A DNA stretch of 64,000 bases from Datnioides undecimradiatus (Eukaryota > Chordata > Actinopteri > Lobotiformes > Datnioididae): assembly GCA_008933995.1 (NCBI GenBank), contig WARS01000030.1, forward strand, positions 5,315,304 to 5,379,303. Reading direction: 5' to 3'. A model generated the notes under the pieces. It saw nothing but the letters and a program-made list of their open reading frames with translations. It was not told where the DNA came from and did not search any database. Positions 26,061 through 38,510 of the stretch are shown here, one piece after another (the first letter of the stretch is position 1; every line of letters starts with the position of its first letter). The translations under genes and the position numbers were made by a program.

Positions 26061-27959
26061 AATCTAAAAAATCTCCCTGCTTTTAGGTGAGATACACTAT
26101 CTACTTTTCCCCTGGCTGTACGGGTGAGATAGCAGCACCGGTCAAACAGATGCAGTGAGAGGCAGGAACGCCCGGAATTATGGAGGAGTTTTGAGCATGT
26201 GAGGGATTAGTATTCATAAAAAAAGGCTGAAGTTTTTCTATTCGGGGAGACCAAATTGACACTCATTAGTATTCATACCTAGAATAATCATGACCGAAAC
26301 ATACAGGAAAATAATTATGAAGTCCATTTCTGACTGTAATCCATTCACCTTAAGTGTTAATATGACTCTACGGAGAGTGGCAGAGGATGAATATGTAAAT
26401 TTCACATTAAAGAAACAAATATTACACTGATATAAAATAGCATAGTGGAGGTTTTTGCCAACTGCTGGTCGTGCAGAAAGGCTCTTCCCATTCGAACTCC
26501 AATCTGTGTCACAGCATGAGTCTGTTCTCTCATAGTCCGGCAGTCAAACGTGTATTACATTTCTTGCTTTGGAGCGGCACTGAGGTCGAATGTGAAATAT
26601 CAAGCGTCTGTCTGCAAAGTTTTAGCAGTCCAGCAGCGTCCAGGCATTCTCCAACATCAGTCATGGCTGAAATAGGGCGACTTCTTCCTCATCCAACCTG
26701 AGGAGCGCTGCCATTTGTCGCTTTCCTCTCTGGTTTAATCAGCAACGCAAATGCACTCAGCTAATTGATTAAAATGATCCCTGTATTTTACAGAAATGTC
26801 ATTAGCATCTCTATAAACCTGGCAGCTGTAGCGACTGTGTGTCTATCTACATTTGCTTAGTGTCTGACAGTTATATCAATCTATTCCTGACTTGGGTCTA
26901 AAATTAAAAACAATACATGCTGTTTATGTGCATTGACGGAAAATATGAGAGGTCATTCTGTTTATGCATTTTCTCATATATCAATAGAAAAGCTTGATCT
27001 GATTACAAAGACAGGCCCGCAGATAGAGTCTCTCCGCAGAAGTAAATGTTTATTGATCAAGAAAGACTTGGGCATGTAAATTCTGATTTGTATGTGTGTG
27101 TTGTCTGGGGCAGAGTCGCTGCAGAGTAGAATCCATCACTATTGGCATGTGGACCTGATTACTGGAGAGACTCTGAAAGTCTCATAGACCTATGATAAAG
27201 AACTCTGTCCAGGCCCCTTTACAACCACATCACTCAGGGTGTCCGCACAAAGGAACAGTGCTTTGCAAAAAAAAAAACAAAAAAACAACCTCACGTCGCA
27301 GGCCTCGTCTTGGCACAATCGCCTTAACTCGGCTCCATCCCAGCAGATACTCTTGTGTCTGGACCACAGGAATGCATTTAAACTCCTCAGAAAGGCACGC
27401 TACAGAATATTTTAAGGAAGAAAAATAAACTTGAAATGGATAAGAGCTTAAATTTAAAATCGCATTAAAACATAAATGTCTTGAAAAATGTGAAACTGTA
27501 AGCGAGAAACAGATGTAATATTCATGGGGAGGCAGAGTGCTGGAATCTGACTTGCATTTGATTCTCATTTGAAATGGAAGTAAGATCCAGTAGCAGAGCC
27601 AATTTGTTCACGCGAGTAGGCGGGGTGGTCCATTTTGATTTGAAACACCATTCTGGCAAAAGAGAAAAATAAAATGTGAAAAACGATCTTTCTTGCAGCT
27701 GCTATGGTAATCAGGACAGAGTTAGCATTTTGCAACTGCAGGCAGAAAAGCCCAGTCTGCCTAAGCTCCTGGCTCATGGAGCAAGTACAGACAGTGCATC
27801 TTGTATGTGTGCCTGTTAACAGACAGAAATTCATCATCCTCTTCAGGCTCTCCCTCCAATCCTCCAACTGAGGAAAATAGCTGTTCATGTTTCACAGCTG
27901 TAATTCATATCCGTGAAACCTGGATTATTCATGAGAACATCAAAATTAGTTTTGCATCA

Positions 27960-28064
27960 TAGACTGGATATACAGGTGGACTTAACCCCTGTGATGTCAT
28001 CCATTGGTTTGTGGAGTGCTGCGCTTCAAGTTTGGCATTGTTTGGCTGTGGCCAATTTGGGGTT

Positions 28065-28095
<31 letters not shown>

Positions 28096-28385
28096 CTGTT
28101 TTAGAGGCAAACCAAGAACCCAAGACGTGCTCTGGGCTTTGAGGTCTATATGGCATAGTGGCCCCCCAAGTTTGGAAAGTTGCTAATGGGCTATGCCAGC
28201 CATAGAGCATAGCTTTCCTCACAGCCAGAAGTGATTGTTTTCGTTTTGTGCGCCACTGATCAACTCTCATTGGCCCTGCCTTCTTCTTTATCCAGTTCTC
28301 CTTAATAAGTTCATGATCTCCATGAAAAAGTGGAGCTGCCATGGATGCCTGCTACACCTCTAACCTGATTAATGATCACCGGTCA
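27960..28385 (+). mobile_element. Interspersed repeat (TGATGTCATCCATTGGTTTG family) with internal (GT)n
   Basis: Contains CCCTGTGATGTCATCCATTG followed by GTTTGTGGAGTGCTG, then GTTTGGCATTGTTTGGC, a (GT)n tract at about 28069-28095, GCCAGAAGTGATT, and GCTACACCTCTAACCTGATT followed by AATGATCA. I recall this motif order from a widespread fish repeat. The 137-codon minus-strand frame at 27929-28342 lies almost entirely within it and is a by-product. Confidence 0.5.
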
Positions 28386-28927
28386 GTCACAATGTAACTA
28401 TGCAATCATGATGGTATATTGAAGAAAAAGACTTAAGGACAATAAATCCATAAGGAAAATGCTTACTGAGGTAACAAGTTGTCATTTTCCCATACACTTA
28501 AACACAGTCAGACTTCTTTTGGCAACCAGTGGGTCTCCTGATGTTGATGATTACCATTCCTCAACATGTCATTGGATGGCAGCATAGAGCCTGTTTAGCC
28601 AGTCAATCCATCTAATGCAAGGCTCACTTGTATTCATGTTTGAATACAAACATGTTGTTTTTATCAGCGTTGGTCAGTGGGCTACTTTGTTACTTAGAAA
28701 TGCATGGCCATAGCTGATTGCCTGCATACGACTGAACACTCTTGTTCACATTATGGCTTCAAATAATTTGCTTCACTATATTTATATGGCAATGATTTAT
28801 TTGGTTAATCAATAGATTGTCTGTGCTAAAAAGTCAGTTTATACTGCTTGTGACTAAGACTGGGTGTTGCCTGACCAACACTCCAAAACCTGTTTTTTGT
28901 AACATAAGGCTGTTTCGTAACTTGTGA

Positions 28928-28930
<3 letters not shown>

Positions 28931-28958
<28 letters not shown>
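28931..28958. repeat. Poly-A tract
   Basis: Twenty-eight A residues. There is no recognisable retroelement body on its 5-prime side. Confidence 0.9.
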
Positions 28959-28961
<3 letters not shown>

Positions 28962-29111
28962 GTGTGCATTTGTGACCCTTCATTGCAAATGTTAGAGTAA
29001 GTTACTAATTTCTGACCTTCCAAACTTTTTTTGTTTCATTTTAATGCACTTTTACGGTCAAAAGAGATGAACTATTCAACATTTACCCCAGAAAGTTGAG
29101 ATCACCGAAAA

Positions 29112-29134
29112 TAATTCAATTCAATTCAATTCAT
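29112..29134. repeat. (ATTCA)n short tandem repeat
   Basis: Tandem ATTCA units followed by TTTGTTTTG. Such ATTCA runs often flank an interspersed repeat in fish, but no further element is recognisable here. Confidence 0.6.
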
Positions 29135-30135
29135 TTGTTTTGTTCTCTTATCTCTAACCTCCTGCTTCTGTTGGTCCTTCTTCTCTGTCAGTTAGTTCAG
29201 AACAGATAAATATGACTTTGTGAGTTAGTGAGTTACTGGCAGGGACAAGCTTATATGACGTTATCATGAACTAAACTGATGCTATAAAGCCCTTCTCATA
29301 GGTTCAACTGAATTCTTAAAAAATATTTCTTATTGTATTTTAGAGAACTACCACTGTACAACTTCCTAAATCTGATGTTGTTGCCTCAGGACAAAAGAGT
29401 CAACACATTGTGAGTTTGTGTTGATGAGTCATTTCCCATTATCACAGCCATTTCACACTAAACCAGAGCAAGCATTTCTGTACTTTCCTGTACATTCCCC
29501 TTTCACTTAGCGCTGTGCGCTGACAATTTGCACCGGAATGCATACACGCCTTTCATCTGTAGAGAGAGCGCCCGTGTGATGCACTGACAAGGAAGTGATG
29601 TCACCGGTGCGCAGCCATGTTGCCGCGTGCAGTCTCTGCTCTGTCTGCTTCTCAGACACATCAGCTAAAAGTGGAGTTCATTTCCTGGAAGCTCACCACC
29701 TTCTTGTAAAGTCTAATGAGGGAGATCCCACGTCTGATCACAAAAGCTGTGAACCAGCCACACCTGTGAGAACCGTTCGAAACACTGACAGTGTGCTTCA
29801 ACAGACTGATTCCTTCACAACACTGTCTTCATTTTGAATTAGTACAGATAAGAAGCCAACTAATGTTATCAGATGATGAGAGTTTTTATTTCCTTTTGGT
29901 CAGGCCTTATTATTCAGGCGTTTTTCTGTGAAAATAAAAGCTTTCATCACTTTTGTGAGGGATCAATTTGTACACAGCTTGTGAGACTGGAGAGATCCCG
30001 GGCAGAGTAGAAGAAAAATACCATTATGCAAAACAACATTTATCATATGATATTTTGATGTGGATCCCGCTGTTTGTGTCTCTGTATCTCTTCTCTCTGG
30101 ATGTGCCTGCTGCTCTACTCCCATCCTCCAGCTTT

Positions 30136-30157
30136 TTTGTGTGTGTGTGTGTGTGTT
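30136..30157. repeat. (GT)n microsatellite
   Basis: About ten GT units in non-coding sequence. Confidence 0.9.
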
Positions 30158-33100
30158 TCTACTGTAAAAGAAACACATATTCATTTGATGTATAAGCAGC
30201 GCATTGGCTGTGCACATTATGGAGCTGCAGTGTTTGTGATGAAGTATACATTCAACATCCAGCTGGGCTGCTCAGCTTGCCACCTTTCAGTACATAAACT
30301 CAGGCTACCACTGAACAGAGTTTGCAAATAGCCCACCTCTAAAGATACATGCTTATCGATATTGTTATTAGTATGATATGATGAAGTTGGGAAATTACTT
30401 TTACTGCATAAATTCAGTAGTTTTTCATTTATAGAATTTATAGAAGGAAAACCTCAGTATTTGTGAAAATATGGAGCAAAAGTGAAAAGTGTCTCTATGT
30501 TTCCGATCGACTGTTATATCTAATGAATTTGAGGACAGCGTGTACGTGTGTGTGTCGATTTGTGTGTGATTGGGGGGCTTATCAGGCCTCCAGTAGTAGA
30601 GAGCAAGTCTCTATAGGCAAACATATTATTATTTAATTCAAATCACAATAACTAATTGACGTGTGTGTGTGCGATTGATCCCATCTGTTTGCTCACATTG
30701 GGTTCATTAATGGAGCAAAGGGAGAGCTTCACATGGGCATCAAATGGGAATAATGGGAATAATAATAACAAAGCTGATGCGTCCATGTGATTGGGCTCAT
30801 ATTTGAGGCTAGGTGGGTTCATCGATACCCAGAAGATTACATCTATGATTTTATTTTCATTTTGCATTCACTGCATAGGCAACCCAACCACCCAGTAGGA
30901 GTCATTAGTGCAGTGACACCATCTGCACAACTGAAAGCCTGAAGCTGAAAAGCACCACAACTGGGTATTGAACTTGATTTGCTGCTGTGGTGGGCAAAAT
31001 GTTGTTCTCCTGCACCAAACTAGCAACAGTCATGATACTTGTTGGAGTAAGCTGGTTGAGTGCAAGAAATCAATAATGAAAGATGTATCTTGGGTGGCAG
31101 AGACTTGCAAAATAAGGTTCATTTACAATTTAGATTTCTATTTGAGTTTCACTATACGCCAACACATATTCAGCCCACATGGTAACTAAAAGAAAAATCA
31201 CACTTACAATAAGCTTTTCCACAAAACCCCCTCTTGCTTCAACTCATTAGCCACCACATGGACAGTAGATGACATACAGTATATGTTATCAATGAAGCGA
31301 TTTTAATGAGTACCATATGTGTTGCCACAGTGGGATCCAAATGCCGGCCTATCACCAACTCGTGGACGTGTTTGTTGATGGATTCAGCATGTGAAAAGAA
31401 GAATTTGTATAGTGTTGATTTGCAGCCTAGACTCTGGACCGGTCCCTCCTGATGTGGAAACACCAGCGCAGCAGGGAGTGGTGAGTGATCATAATAACTT
31501 TTCCTCTTGGGAGAAATCTTGCTCAGAGGCAACAGGTGGATGCTGGCAATGAGCTTAGCAATCATCTTGAGTGGACTAGCTCACAGACTTTGATCCATTT
31601 ATGGGCAACAGTGGAGGTTTTACATTGGATGATTCTGGACAAAAAAAAAAATATTTTATTCAATGCAAAGATTCATCAAATCTCACTTTATATGCTAATG
31701 GTTAACTTCAGGAAAAGGTTGTGGTTATGGCAAACTTGTGGTTAGTGTATGGCTGGGAATAGGCAACTAAAAATCCAGTGGACACAAACTCCTGTCTCCA
31801 TAATGAAAGTCAGATGTGAGACATGCTTTTTTCCTGCACTGGACATAAATCAAGAGGTGCAGAATTGTCCCATGTGGTCTACGGTCCATCTCACTCTTAC
31901 CTGAACCACACCAAACCCACAACTAGGTCATATTTTAATACCTAAATATAATGGCCATTTTTAGCCTGTAGCTAGTGGCTGAACTCCAATCACTGTACCC
32001 AGTAACGAATGGTGAATTTCCAAGCAGACATACATTTTCTCCGATGAAACTTTTCATTCCTTTTTTTTTTTGGTTAATCGTTAAATGAATGAATGAGTGG
32101 ATAACACAATTTTGGAATAATTCTAGGCCTGTGGCATGAAATAGCATATCTAATATGGCAGATGATGAAACAAAACAGAGGAGGTTCTTCAATCATCTGT
32201 CCTGGTTTGACATACTGTATCCTCTCGGGAAAGATCAAGGCCTTATCGATGCCCAGCCTCTCCAATGAGCACCCAAATGTCTTTCTCCTCATCACACTTG
32301 AGTGTGATAAAGTGTCCCATTTTTAGATGAAAGCAATCCCACTGAGGCTCATTGTTCATGTGGCATTTGAAGGCTGGAACGCAAATGGAATATTGCAAAT
32401 TATGGATGTTTTCAAGAAATTTGAAACAATAACTTTGTTTCTATGTTTGTTGTAGGTTTCTTTGTGGTTTTCTGTGTGTGTGTGTGTGAGGTATTCTGCT
32501 GTGTCCATGGAGTCTGTAATACTCTCTGCTGTACTGTTTTTTCTTTGGTGTTTTCAATGACTAAATACACCGACATGTGGGGCAGGCTAGACCTACATGA
32601 GCAGATGTTTTCAGACAGGAAGTAACAACAACTCTCGTTCCCCCTTCACCCACATCAGCACTTTGTAGTTTCAACTCCATCACTTCCCCTTTCACCAAGC
32701 AACATGCAAAGCACATTCACAAAGATGTATTTGCATATTATCACTACCCACAGATGCACAGCTCTGTCTAGTGATGCCATGAGACATGAGCTAAATGAGG
32801 ACAGACGTACACCTATGACGTAAACCAACAACAACCGGAGATCATGTGATTTCTTTTCAGTGTCACTGCTGTGTGCAAACAATATCTACGGCTTAGTTTA
32901 GAGACGCTTCAGACAAACTCTTTATCCCTGAGCTAAATTGCTTTTAGACAACCCTCCTCTCTACTTTTGCTTCAGTCTTTGCTAACAATGTACAATCTTA
33001 TTGCCAGGAGAACCAACTACAAGACCTGCTGCTGGTGAATTAGATACATAATTAAAACTGTAAATGGGAATATTGTTTTAAAATGATCACATAACACAAT

Positions 33101-33505
33101 CCTAATCTTTTTTGCCCAGCTGGCAGGAAAACCTTCTTGGCTCTGTGTGTGTATTGATTTTGTTGGTTCTCTCATCTGGTATGTTGACAAGAGGCAAATA
33201 CATACAGCGAAGCTAAATGACTGCTGTTTAATTTGGTTTCAATGATTCAGCAGTCTGGTGTTTACCTGAAGGGAAAGGATACTGCAGCTTCAGTTTATCG
33301 GCCCACTGGGCCGGAGATGCATACATGCATTTGCAGTACAGCACTTGTCTCTTTTAATCAATGGATGTTGTTTTTAATGTGAGGGTGGAGAAAGGCCTCG
33401 ATTTAGCCTAAAGCTGCACTCGTGTTTAAGAACTAAGGGGAATTTTCACCTGGCTGTACTTGTGCAACTTTGACAACTGGGATGTTTGTGCAGTCTCTGC
33501 TAGCT

Positions 33506-33553
33506 AACTACAGCTATGGCTAGGTTGTTAGCTGTAGTTGGTGGCTAACAACC
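33506..33553. repeat. Two overlapping, mutually exclusive inverted repeats
   Basis: Arm AACTACAGCTA (33506-33516) is complementary to TAGCTGTAGTT (33529-33539), while GGTTGTTAGC (33523-33532) is complementary to GCTAACAACC (33544-33553). The two hairpins share bases 33529-33532, so only one can form at a time. No transcript is known here, and GCTAAC-rich fish repeats could produce this by chance. Confidence 0.7.
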
Positions 33554-34896
33554 TTTGTACTAACCTTGTGTTTGCAGAATGTGCCTGAATTGTGAGTGTG
33601 TGACAGGTCAAAACGTACCAGGAACCAAGTTATTTCCATCCAGACTGCTCTCTCCTTTCCTCTTATCTGTACAGCTTATGGATCTGACTTTTGAGGAAGT
33701 TTGAGAAATACACGCAACTTTCACTCAAGTTTAAACATTTTCATGTTCACCTCAGTTTGTCGCCAAATTTGGAACACTTCACAACAACTGATGTCTTTAG
33801 ATTTAATTTATTTGCTTTTGCACTACTCCGAAAGTTTGCTTTGCATTCAGCCAGAACAAAGTTTACAGTGGAGACCAAATGGAAGTGTACGAATCAGATG
33901 ACTGGCTATCTGAGCCACGTTTGACATTGACAAGAGCTTTGACTCTGCACCTTGCACTAAAATGTAATCAGAGCAGAAGAATATTCAAACAATTATGTGC
34001 ATCTAAAAACTGCTCGACAAAGCCCACCAAACCAGCTGCACTTATCTTAATATGAGCTTTCAGGTGGGAACAGAGAAATCAGCCCTATAGTGTCGAACTG
34101 TGCACATCCATCATTCTGCATCTTGTGGTGAAGATGGAGAAAGCGATGTAAAAATAAGTAATACATTTGATGAAGGGCAATCTTTAAAAAATGAATGTGC
34201 AGCTGTTCATGACGGCAGAGCTGCTCCTGTTTCTTTCAGTACTTTATTAATTTGTTTATTTGTTGGGAGAACTAAATAGACATTTTCGAGGTCCTCTCCT
34301 CTTTAAAGACAATGTCTCCCTCAAACAGAGACGTCACATTTGTCTCCATCTGCCCCAGAACGTACCTATTCCCTGCTGCTTTCCTCTGTGTCACAGTGAG
34401 TTTGTCTTTCTCCATTAAGACTCTGATGTTCTGGAGAGAGCTAAGCCTAGACTCTGCACAGACACATTTTTTATTATTCATTACATTTCATTCTTTCCAT
34501 CTCTGCAGTGTCTGGCCTTGGTAGTGGTGCAAGTGGAATCACAGAATAAGATCTCTCTTACAATGATCTCACACTAATACAAGACATTTATCAACTAGAG
34601 CCCAGATTAGATTAATAAACAGTGTTAGCTATACATTAAAAGTGAATAAACACCACAGAATCCAACACTGGCTGTTTTTATAGTAGCTCAATCATAAGCC
34701 TATAGCTTCTTCTGTAAAATATCTATGTACAAGCTAAATTATAATGTACCCTAATAATCAAAAATACAAAAATAAATAATCAATGAACGAGGAGCCTCCT
34801 CTTTCAAATTCCTATGTAAACAGTTGACAGGATGTTGAACCTGGGGGGTTTTCTGCATCACTGATGGAGCTGTTAGCAGTAAGTGGTTTCACTGTT

Positions 34897-34949
34897 ACAG
34901 GAAGTAAGCAAAAGGTATGGGAAATGAAATGCGAACGGGGTTTATAAAA
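34897..34949 (+). promoter_or_regulatory. rgs18 core promoter
   Basis: A TATA box TATAAAA lies at 34943-34949, 93 bp before the ATG, placing initiation near 34975. Upstream is an ETS-type site ACAGGAAGTAA (34897-34907), and a RUNX-like GTGGTTT lies just before it at about 34883-34889. RGS18 is a megakaryocyte/platelet gene in mammals and ETS and RUNX factors drive that lineage, so the combination is sensible. Binding is inferred from motifs only. Confidence 0.55.
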
Positions 34950-35041
34950 GACGAGGTGGTTCATCGAGTGATGGGTTAAAAACATTTTCAGACAGCTATT
35001 TGTGGCCTGCCGCTTCGCACGCCAGATACAGACAGAACAGC

Positions 35042-37977
35042 ATGGAGACGCTTCTTTTTCTATTTCCTCAATTCAACTACATGGCCCCGAAGGAGGAAGC
35101 ATATTTCAAAATGCTCGGTCCAGAAGACTTGCAGGCACCAAAGATGAAGGACGACAGTTGCAGGTTGGTGTGTGTAAACTTCAGTTATTTTAATGTCTTT
35201 GCTTGATTTGGGAACATGTTATTTCATATTGAGCTTTTGGAAAATGTTGCAGCAAAAGTTGGAAGTCTGAGCAGTGCAACTTTTATCAAGAGTAAAGAGA
35301 TTAAGCAAGTTTCTTTCTGTTTAGAAAACCTTGATTTTGACTTATGAGCAGTGAAACTTATTGTCTCTGCTGCCCTTTTGTGAAAACACGTTTGCATATT
35401 TGACTTTTACCACAATGAGCGTCGTGTAATTTATAGCATGTCAAGTAAGGTACTTCAGAAACTCGTCTGCGAGCAGTACTTCTCTCTGTTAAGTCGCCGT
35501 TCTGGTGAACAGTGACACACTTGCAGGTGCAACAGTTTGTGTAACTCGATGTATTTTCTTTTCTGTTTGCAGGCAGAAAGACAAGGAGAGGAAAAGCCGA
35601 CTAAGCCTTTTTCTCACCAAGTCAGGCTCTCATGAAAACGTCAGTCCCCATAAAAAGACAAATATGACACCAAGCAAGTGAGGCACAATCCATTAACTTC
35701 ATATACAGGCAATGTTGTTTTTGACAAGTATTATTCATTATTAACCTCAGTTTCCAGCACCCTCTATGATTCATTGCACACTTCTAGAAACATGGCGAGG
35801 AGACGTCTCAAGAGATTCCCAAACATATTTTGCTGCATCATTAGGGAAGAGCTGACCGCATCTCTGATTCCTTTTTTTTTTTTTTATTCGCAGCATCTCA
35901 CCAGAGGCAGCTTTGCAATGGAGCGACTCCTTTGAAGAACTGCTAAAGCATTCGGGTCAGTTTAATGCCCCAAACTTCTCAAGAATGTGTCAAATCGCTG
36001 TCCAGAACAGTTTCTTCTGCTGTCAAACAATTTGCTCCTTTTGAATTGTAAACTGTTAAGGAGTGCTAGAAGCAATAAATAGTTAATGGGGGGGAGCTGT
36101 GAGAGTTTGACTGCATCTTTTAATGTTTGTTAGCACAGATAGTTATACAGAAACTGTGCAACTTCCTCATAAACACAGAAGTTGCAATTTTAGTGCCACA
36201 GTGAAACTATGTAAACCACTGTGTGTCCTCATTTGGGAATGGTTGCAGCATGTAATAAAGATAATAATAAAGGCCAAGTATATTTAAGCTATTAAAGGTT
36301 TATATATATATATATATATATTTAAATAATTGCTTCTTACAGTAGGGTCATTTTAGTGACTTTGGGATGGGGAAGTTATGGAACGTCATTTAACACATCC
36401 TGCTCCAATCAAATGTAAGCTTCATTTACTCAACAGGCTCAGAAAATACACCCATGACTTCCCACTGTCCTTTTTTGTATTGTGTAACCCTGGTAACTTA
36501 CAGTGTGTCTCTATTTTTCTACCAGATGGGGTGGAAACCTTCTCTCAGTTCCTCAGGACAGAGTTCAGCGAGGAAAACATTGAGTTCTGGTTGGCCTGTG
36601 AAGAATACAAGAGAATCGACTCTGAGACAAAGCTGCTGTCCACAGCCAAATGTATTTATACAGTTTTCATCGAATCAGATGCCCCTAAAGAGGTATGTCA
36701 AAAACTGAATGGATATAATGCAGCAAAATAGGATAGAGGCTCTAACAACCTGTGCCGGTTTAGAATTTTCTTTGGCTATTTGTCACAGAAGGCTGTCAGA
36801 AGAGTAAAATATTTATGACAAAGAAGAGTGGGCACATTCTCCAGCACTGCAAAGTCATGTGCCTGCAGCAGGTTGACCTTTGAGAGCGACTGTTAGGAGC
36901 ATCTCACTGAGGTCATGCATCAAGTGCATGCACCACTGCAAAGCCAGCCGGGTTATTTCTGTGGGAGACAGCAGCGGTTTCAAAGGTTTCCATTCCCCTT
37001 TGCAAGGATATAACGCGACCCCCAATGCGATACACTTTCAGGCCCTGCAGCAGATCTGACCGTAAAAGAGTTCGGTGTCTGGTTTGAGGTTTTCACATTC
37101 CCCTGCAGAACTGAGGATAGCGTCACCCACACACTTTCAATCAAAGATAAATGTATGTGTAAATATAAACGTTTTAAGGTTGTTAGGGTTTTTTTCTTTT
37201 GGCACATGCTGCAGTAACATAAAAGCTTACACCACCTCGAGCGACTTGTAGGAAGTTCCCAATGTAAACGAATGGGACCTTTTAATTTTGATGCTGCAGC
37301 TTTACACACATAAGGGTTTTGAGAGATGTGGTAGTGATGCTTTTTTTTTTTTTTTTTTTTTACTGGTTAAGTAGCTTCACCACTAGCCAGAGCTACCATT
37401 GCCCTAATCAGTATTTTATTGATTTTTATCAAGTCTTTAGGTCACTTGGTGCCAACAAAACCAATAATCTCTAAAATAACAAGAACAAAAAGCATATTTG
37501 TCGCCTGAAATATTAATAATTTGATGTAATGTTTGTATTCATGCGGATGTTGATTTTCTCAGTGTTTTAAGTGATTTTCTTTACACTGGGTATCTTCAGT
37601 TTTCCCCTCTCTTCTCATCCGTCTAATGTATACACAGTTAACAACAAGTCTCTTATTTGTGTTGTTCTGAACTTCAGTAAACCCTTAAAACAAGCATTGA
37701 TTACTGATTTCTTTTCACTCAGGTCAACATAGACTACAGCACCAAGATGGCAATCCAGAAGAACATGGTGCAGCCCACAAAGAGCTGTTTTGAAGCCGCC
37801 CAGATGAAAGTCTACAGCCTGATGAAAAAGGACTCCTACCCCAGGTTCCTCCACTCTGACATTTATCTGCGTCTCACCAGGAGGAAAGGCCCGGGGGCCA
37901 CCATGTTTCGCAGAAGGTCACGCTCCTGTGTATTCAATGAGAGAGGCGAGGCTACGACTGAACCTTCAGCCTGGTAA
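35042..37977 (+). CDS. rgs18: Regulator of G-protein signalling 18
   Basis: R4-family RGS protein, a GTPase accelerator for Gi and Gq alpha subunits acting at the inner plasma membrane; in mammals it restrains platelet and megakaryocyte GPCR signals. Five coding exons: 35042-35163, 35573-35677, 35894-35955, 36526-36692, 37723-37977, all GT-AG and in phase, giving 236 residues (human 235). The start METLLF resembles the human one and follows a TATA box. The RGS box spans about residues 85-205, with [15 protein letters not shown] and KKDSYPRFLHSD, so the Asn, Asp and Arg that contact G alpha are kept. RLSL (Ser52) and RRRSRSCVFNE (Ser220) match the two human 14-3-3-binding serines. First gene of a same-strand RGS cluster. 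Orthology is secure from both termini and gene order. Confidence 0.92.
36300..36322. repeat. (TA)n microsatellite in rgs18 intron 3
   Basis: About eleven TA units within the intron between coding exons 3 and 4, about 200 bp before the acceptor. Confidence 0.85.
37342..37361. repeat. Poly-T tract in rgs18 intron 4
   Basis: About 20 T residues in the last intron, well before the acceptor at 37722. Confidence 0.85.
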
Positions 37978-38130
37978 CACGCATAGCAGCTCACTCTCTG
38001 AAACAGATTATTCTATTGGAGATAATCTGTGATTTGCAGCACAATTGTTGAAATTGTGTTATTTTTTTGTATAACCACAGGGGTCACAGTGGATTATTTC
38101 ACATACATAGAACCTTTGAGGCTTTCCAGT

Positions 38131-38136
38131 AATAAA
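38131..38136 (+). terminator. Probable rgs18 polyadenylation signal
   Basis: AATAAA lies 154 nt after the stop codon, the first canonical hexamer downstream, predicting cleavage near 38150 and a short 3-prime UTR. Confidence 0.6.
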
Positions 38137-38189
38137 AAAAATCTAAATATGGTTTAACATTTTTAGAAATATGTTTATTTTCTTTTTTG

Positions 38190-38510
38190 TTGAGAGTTAG
38201 TTAGTTGTAAAGTAAATATTAAGCAGCCACACAGTTGGTTAGCTTAGCTTAGCATAAAGACTGGAAACAGGTGGAGTCAGCTAGCCTGACTCTATCCAGG
38301 CACAACAGTTTCCTCCTTCCAGCACGTTTTTTAAATTTATTTAAATTGGAACACCTTATGGTGTCAGATGTGAGGGTTTCTTGGCCTGGTTGTTTTCAGT
38401 CTTTTTGCTAAACTGACACTGGTGGCGGCTTTGTATCTACGGCAAAAGACACGAGAGTGGTATCATTCTTTTCATCTAACACTTGGCAATAAAAGGGAAT
38501 CAGCATATAT
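38190..38510 (+). mobile_element. Interspersed repeat, TTAGCTTAGCATAAAGACTGG family, plus-oriented copy
   Basis: The best-preserved copy in the window: GTTAGCTTAGCTTAGCATAA, AGACTGGAAACAGG, then CAGCTAGCCTGACTCTATCC. A second half reads AGAGTGGTATCATTCTTTTC and ATCTAACACTTGGC, which corresponds to the reverse-oriented part of the 3125-3365 copy. Sits just 3-prime of rgs18. Confidence 0.65.

Larger units (their letters stand above)
1..34896. other. Gene-poor flank upstream of rgs18
   Basis: I find no coding exon here that I can support. Open frames reach at most about 137 codons, lack recognisable domains, and many run through microsatellites or interspersed repeats. The composition is AT-rich, with homopolymer runs, CA/GT, CT, AT and TTG microsatellites, and degenerate repeats listed separately. 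In mammals the side upstream of RGS18 is a long gene desert, so a regulatory flank is plausible, but individual enhancers cannot be identified from one sequence. Stretches not listed separately show nothing I can name. Confidence 0.7.

Noticed and set aside
27929-28342. 137-codon minus-strand open frame
   Set aside because: It lies across an interspersed repeat and a (GT)n tract that creates a Thr-His run. No domain and no splice context.
1-34896. Search for tRNA genes, CRISPR arrays or exons of a neighbouring gene such as BRINP3
   Set aside because: No cloverleaf with intact box A/B, no regular spacer-repeat structure, and no exon with a recognisable translation and splice sites were found by eye.
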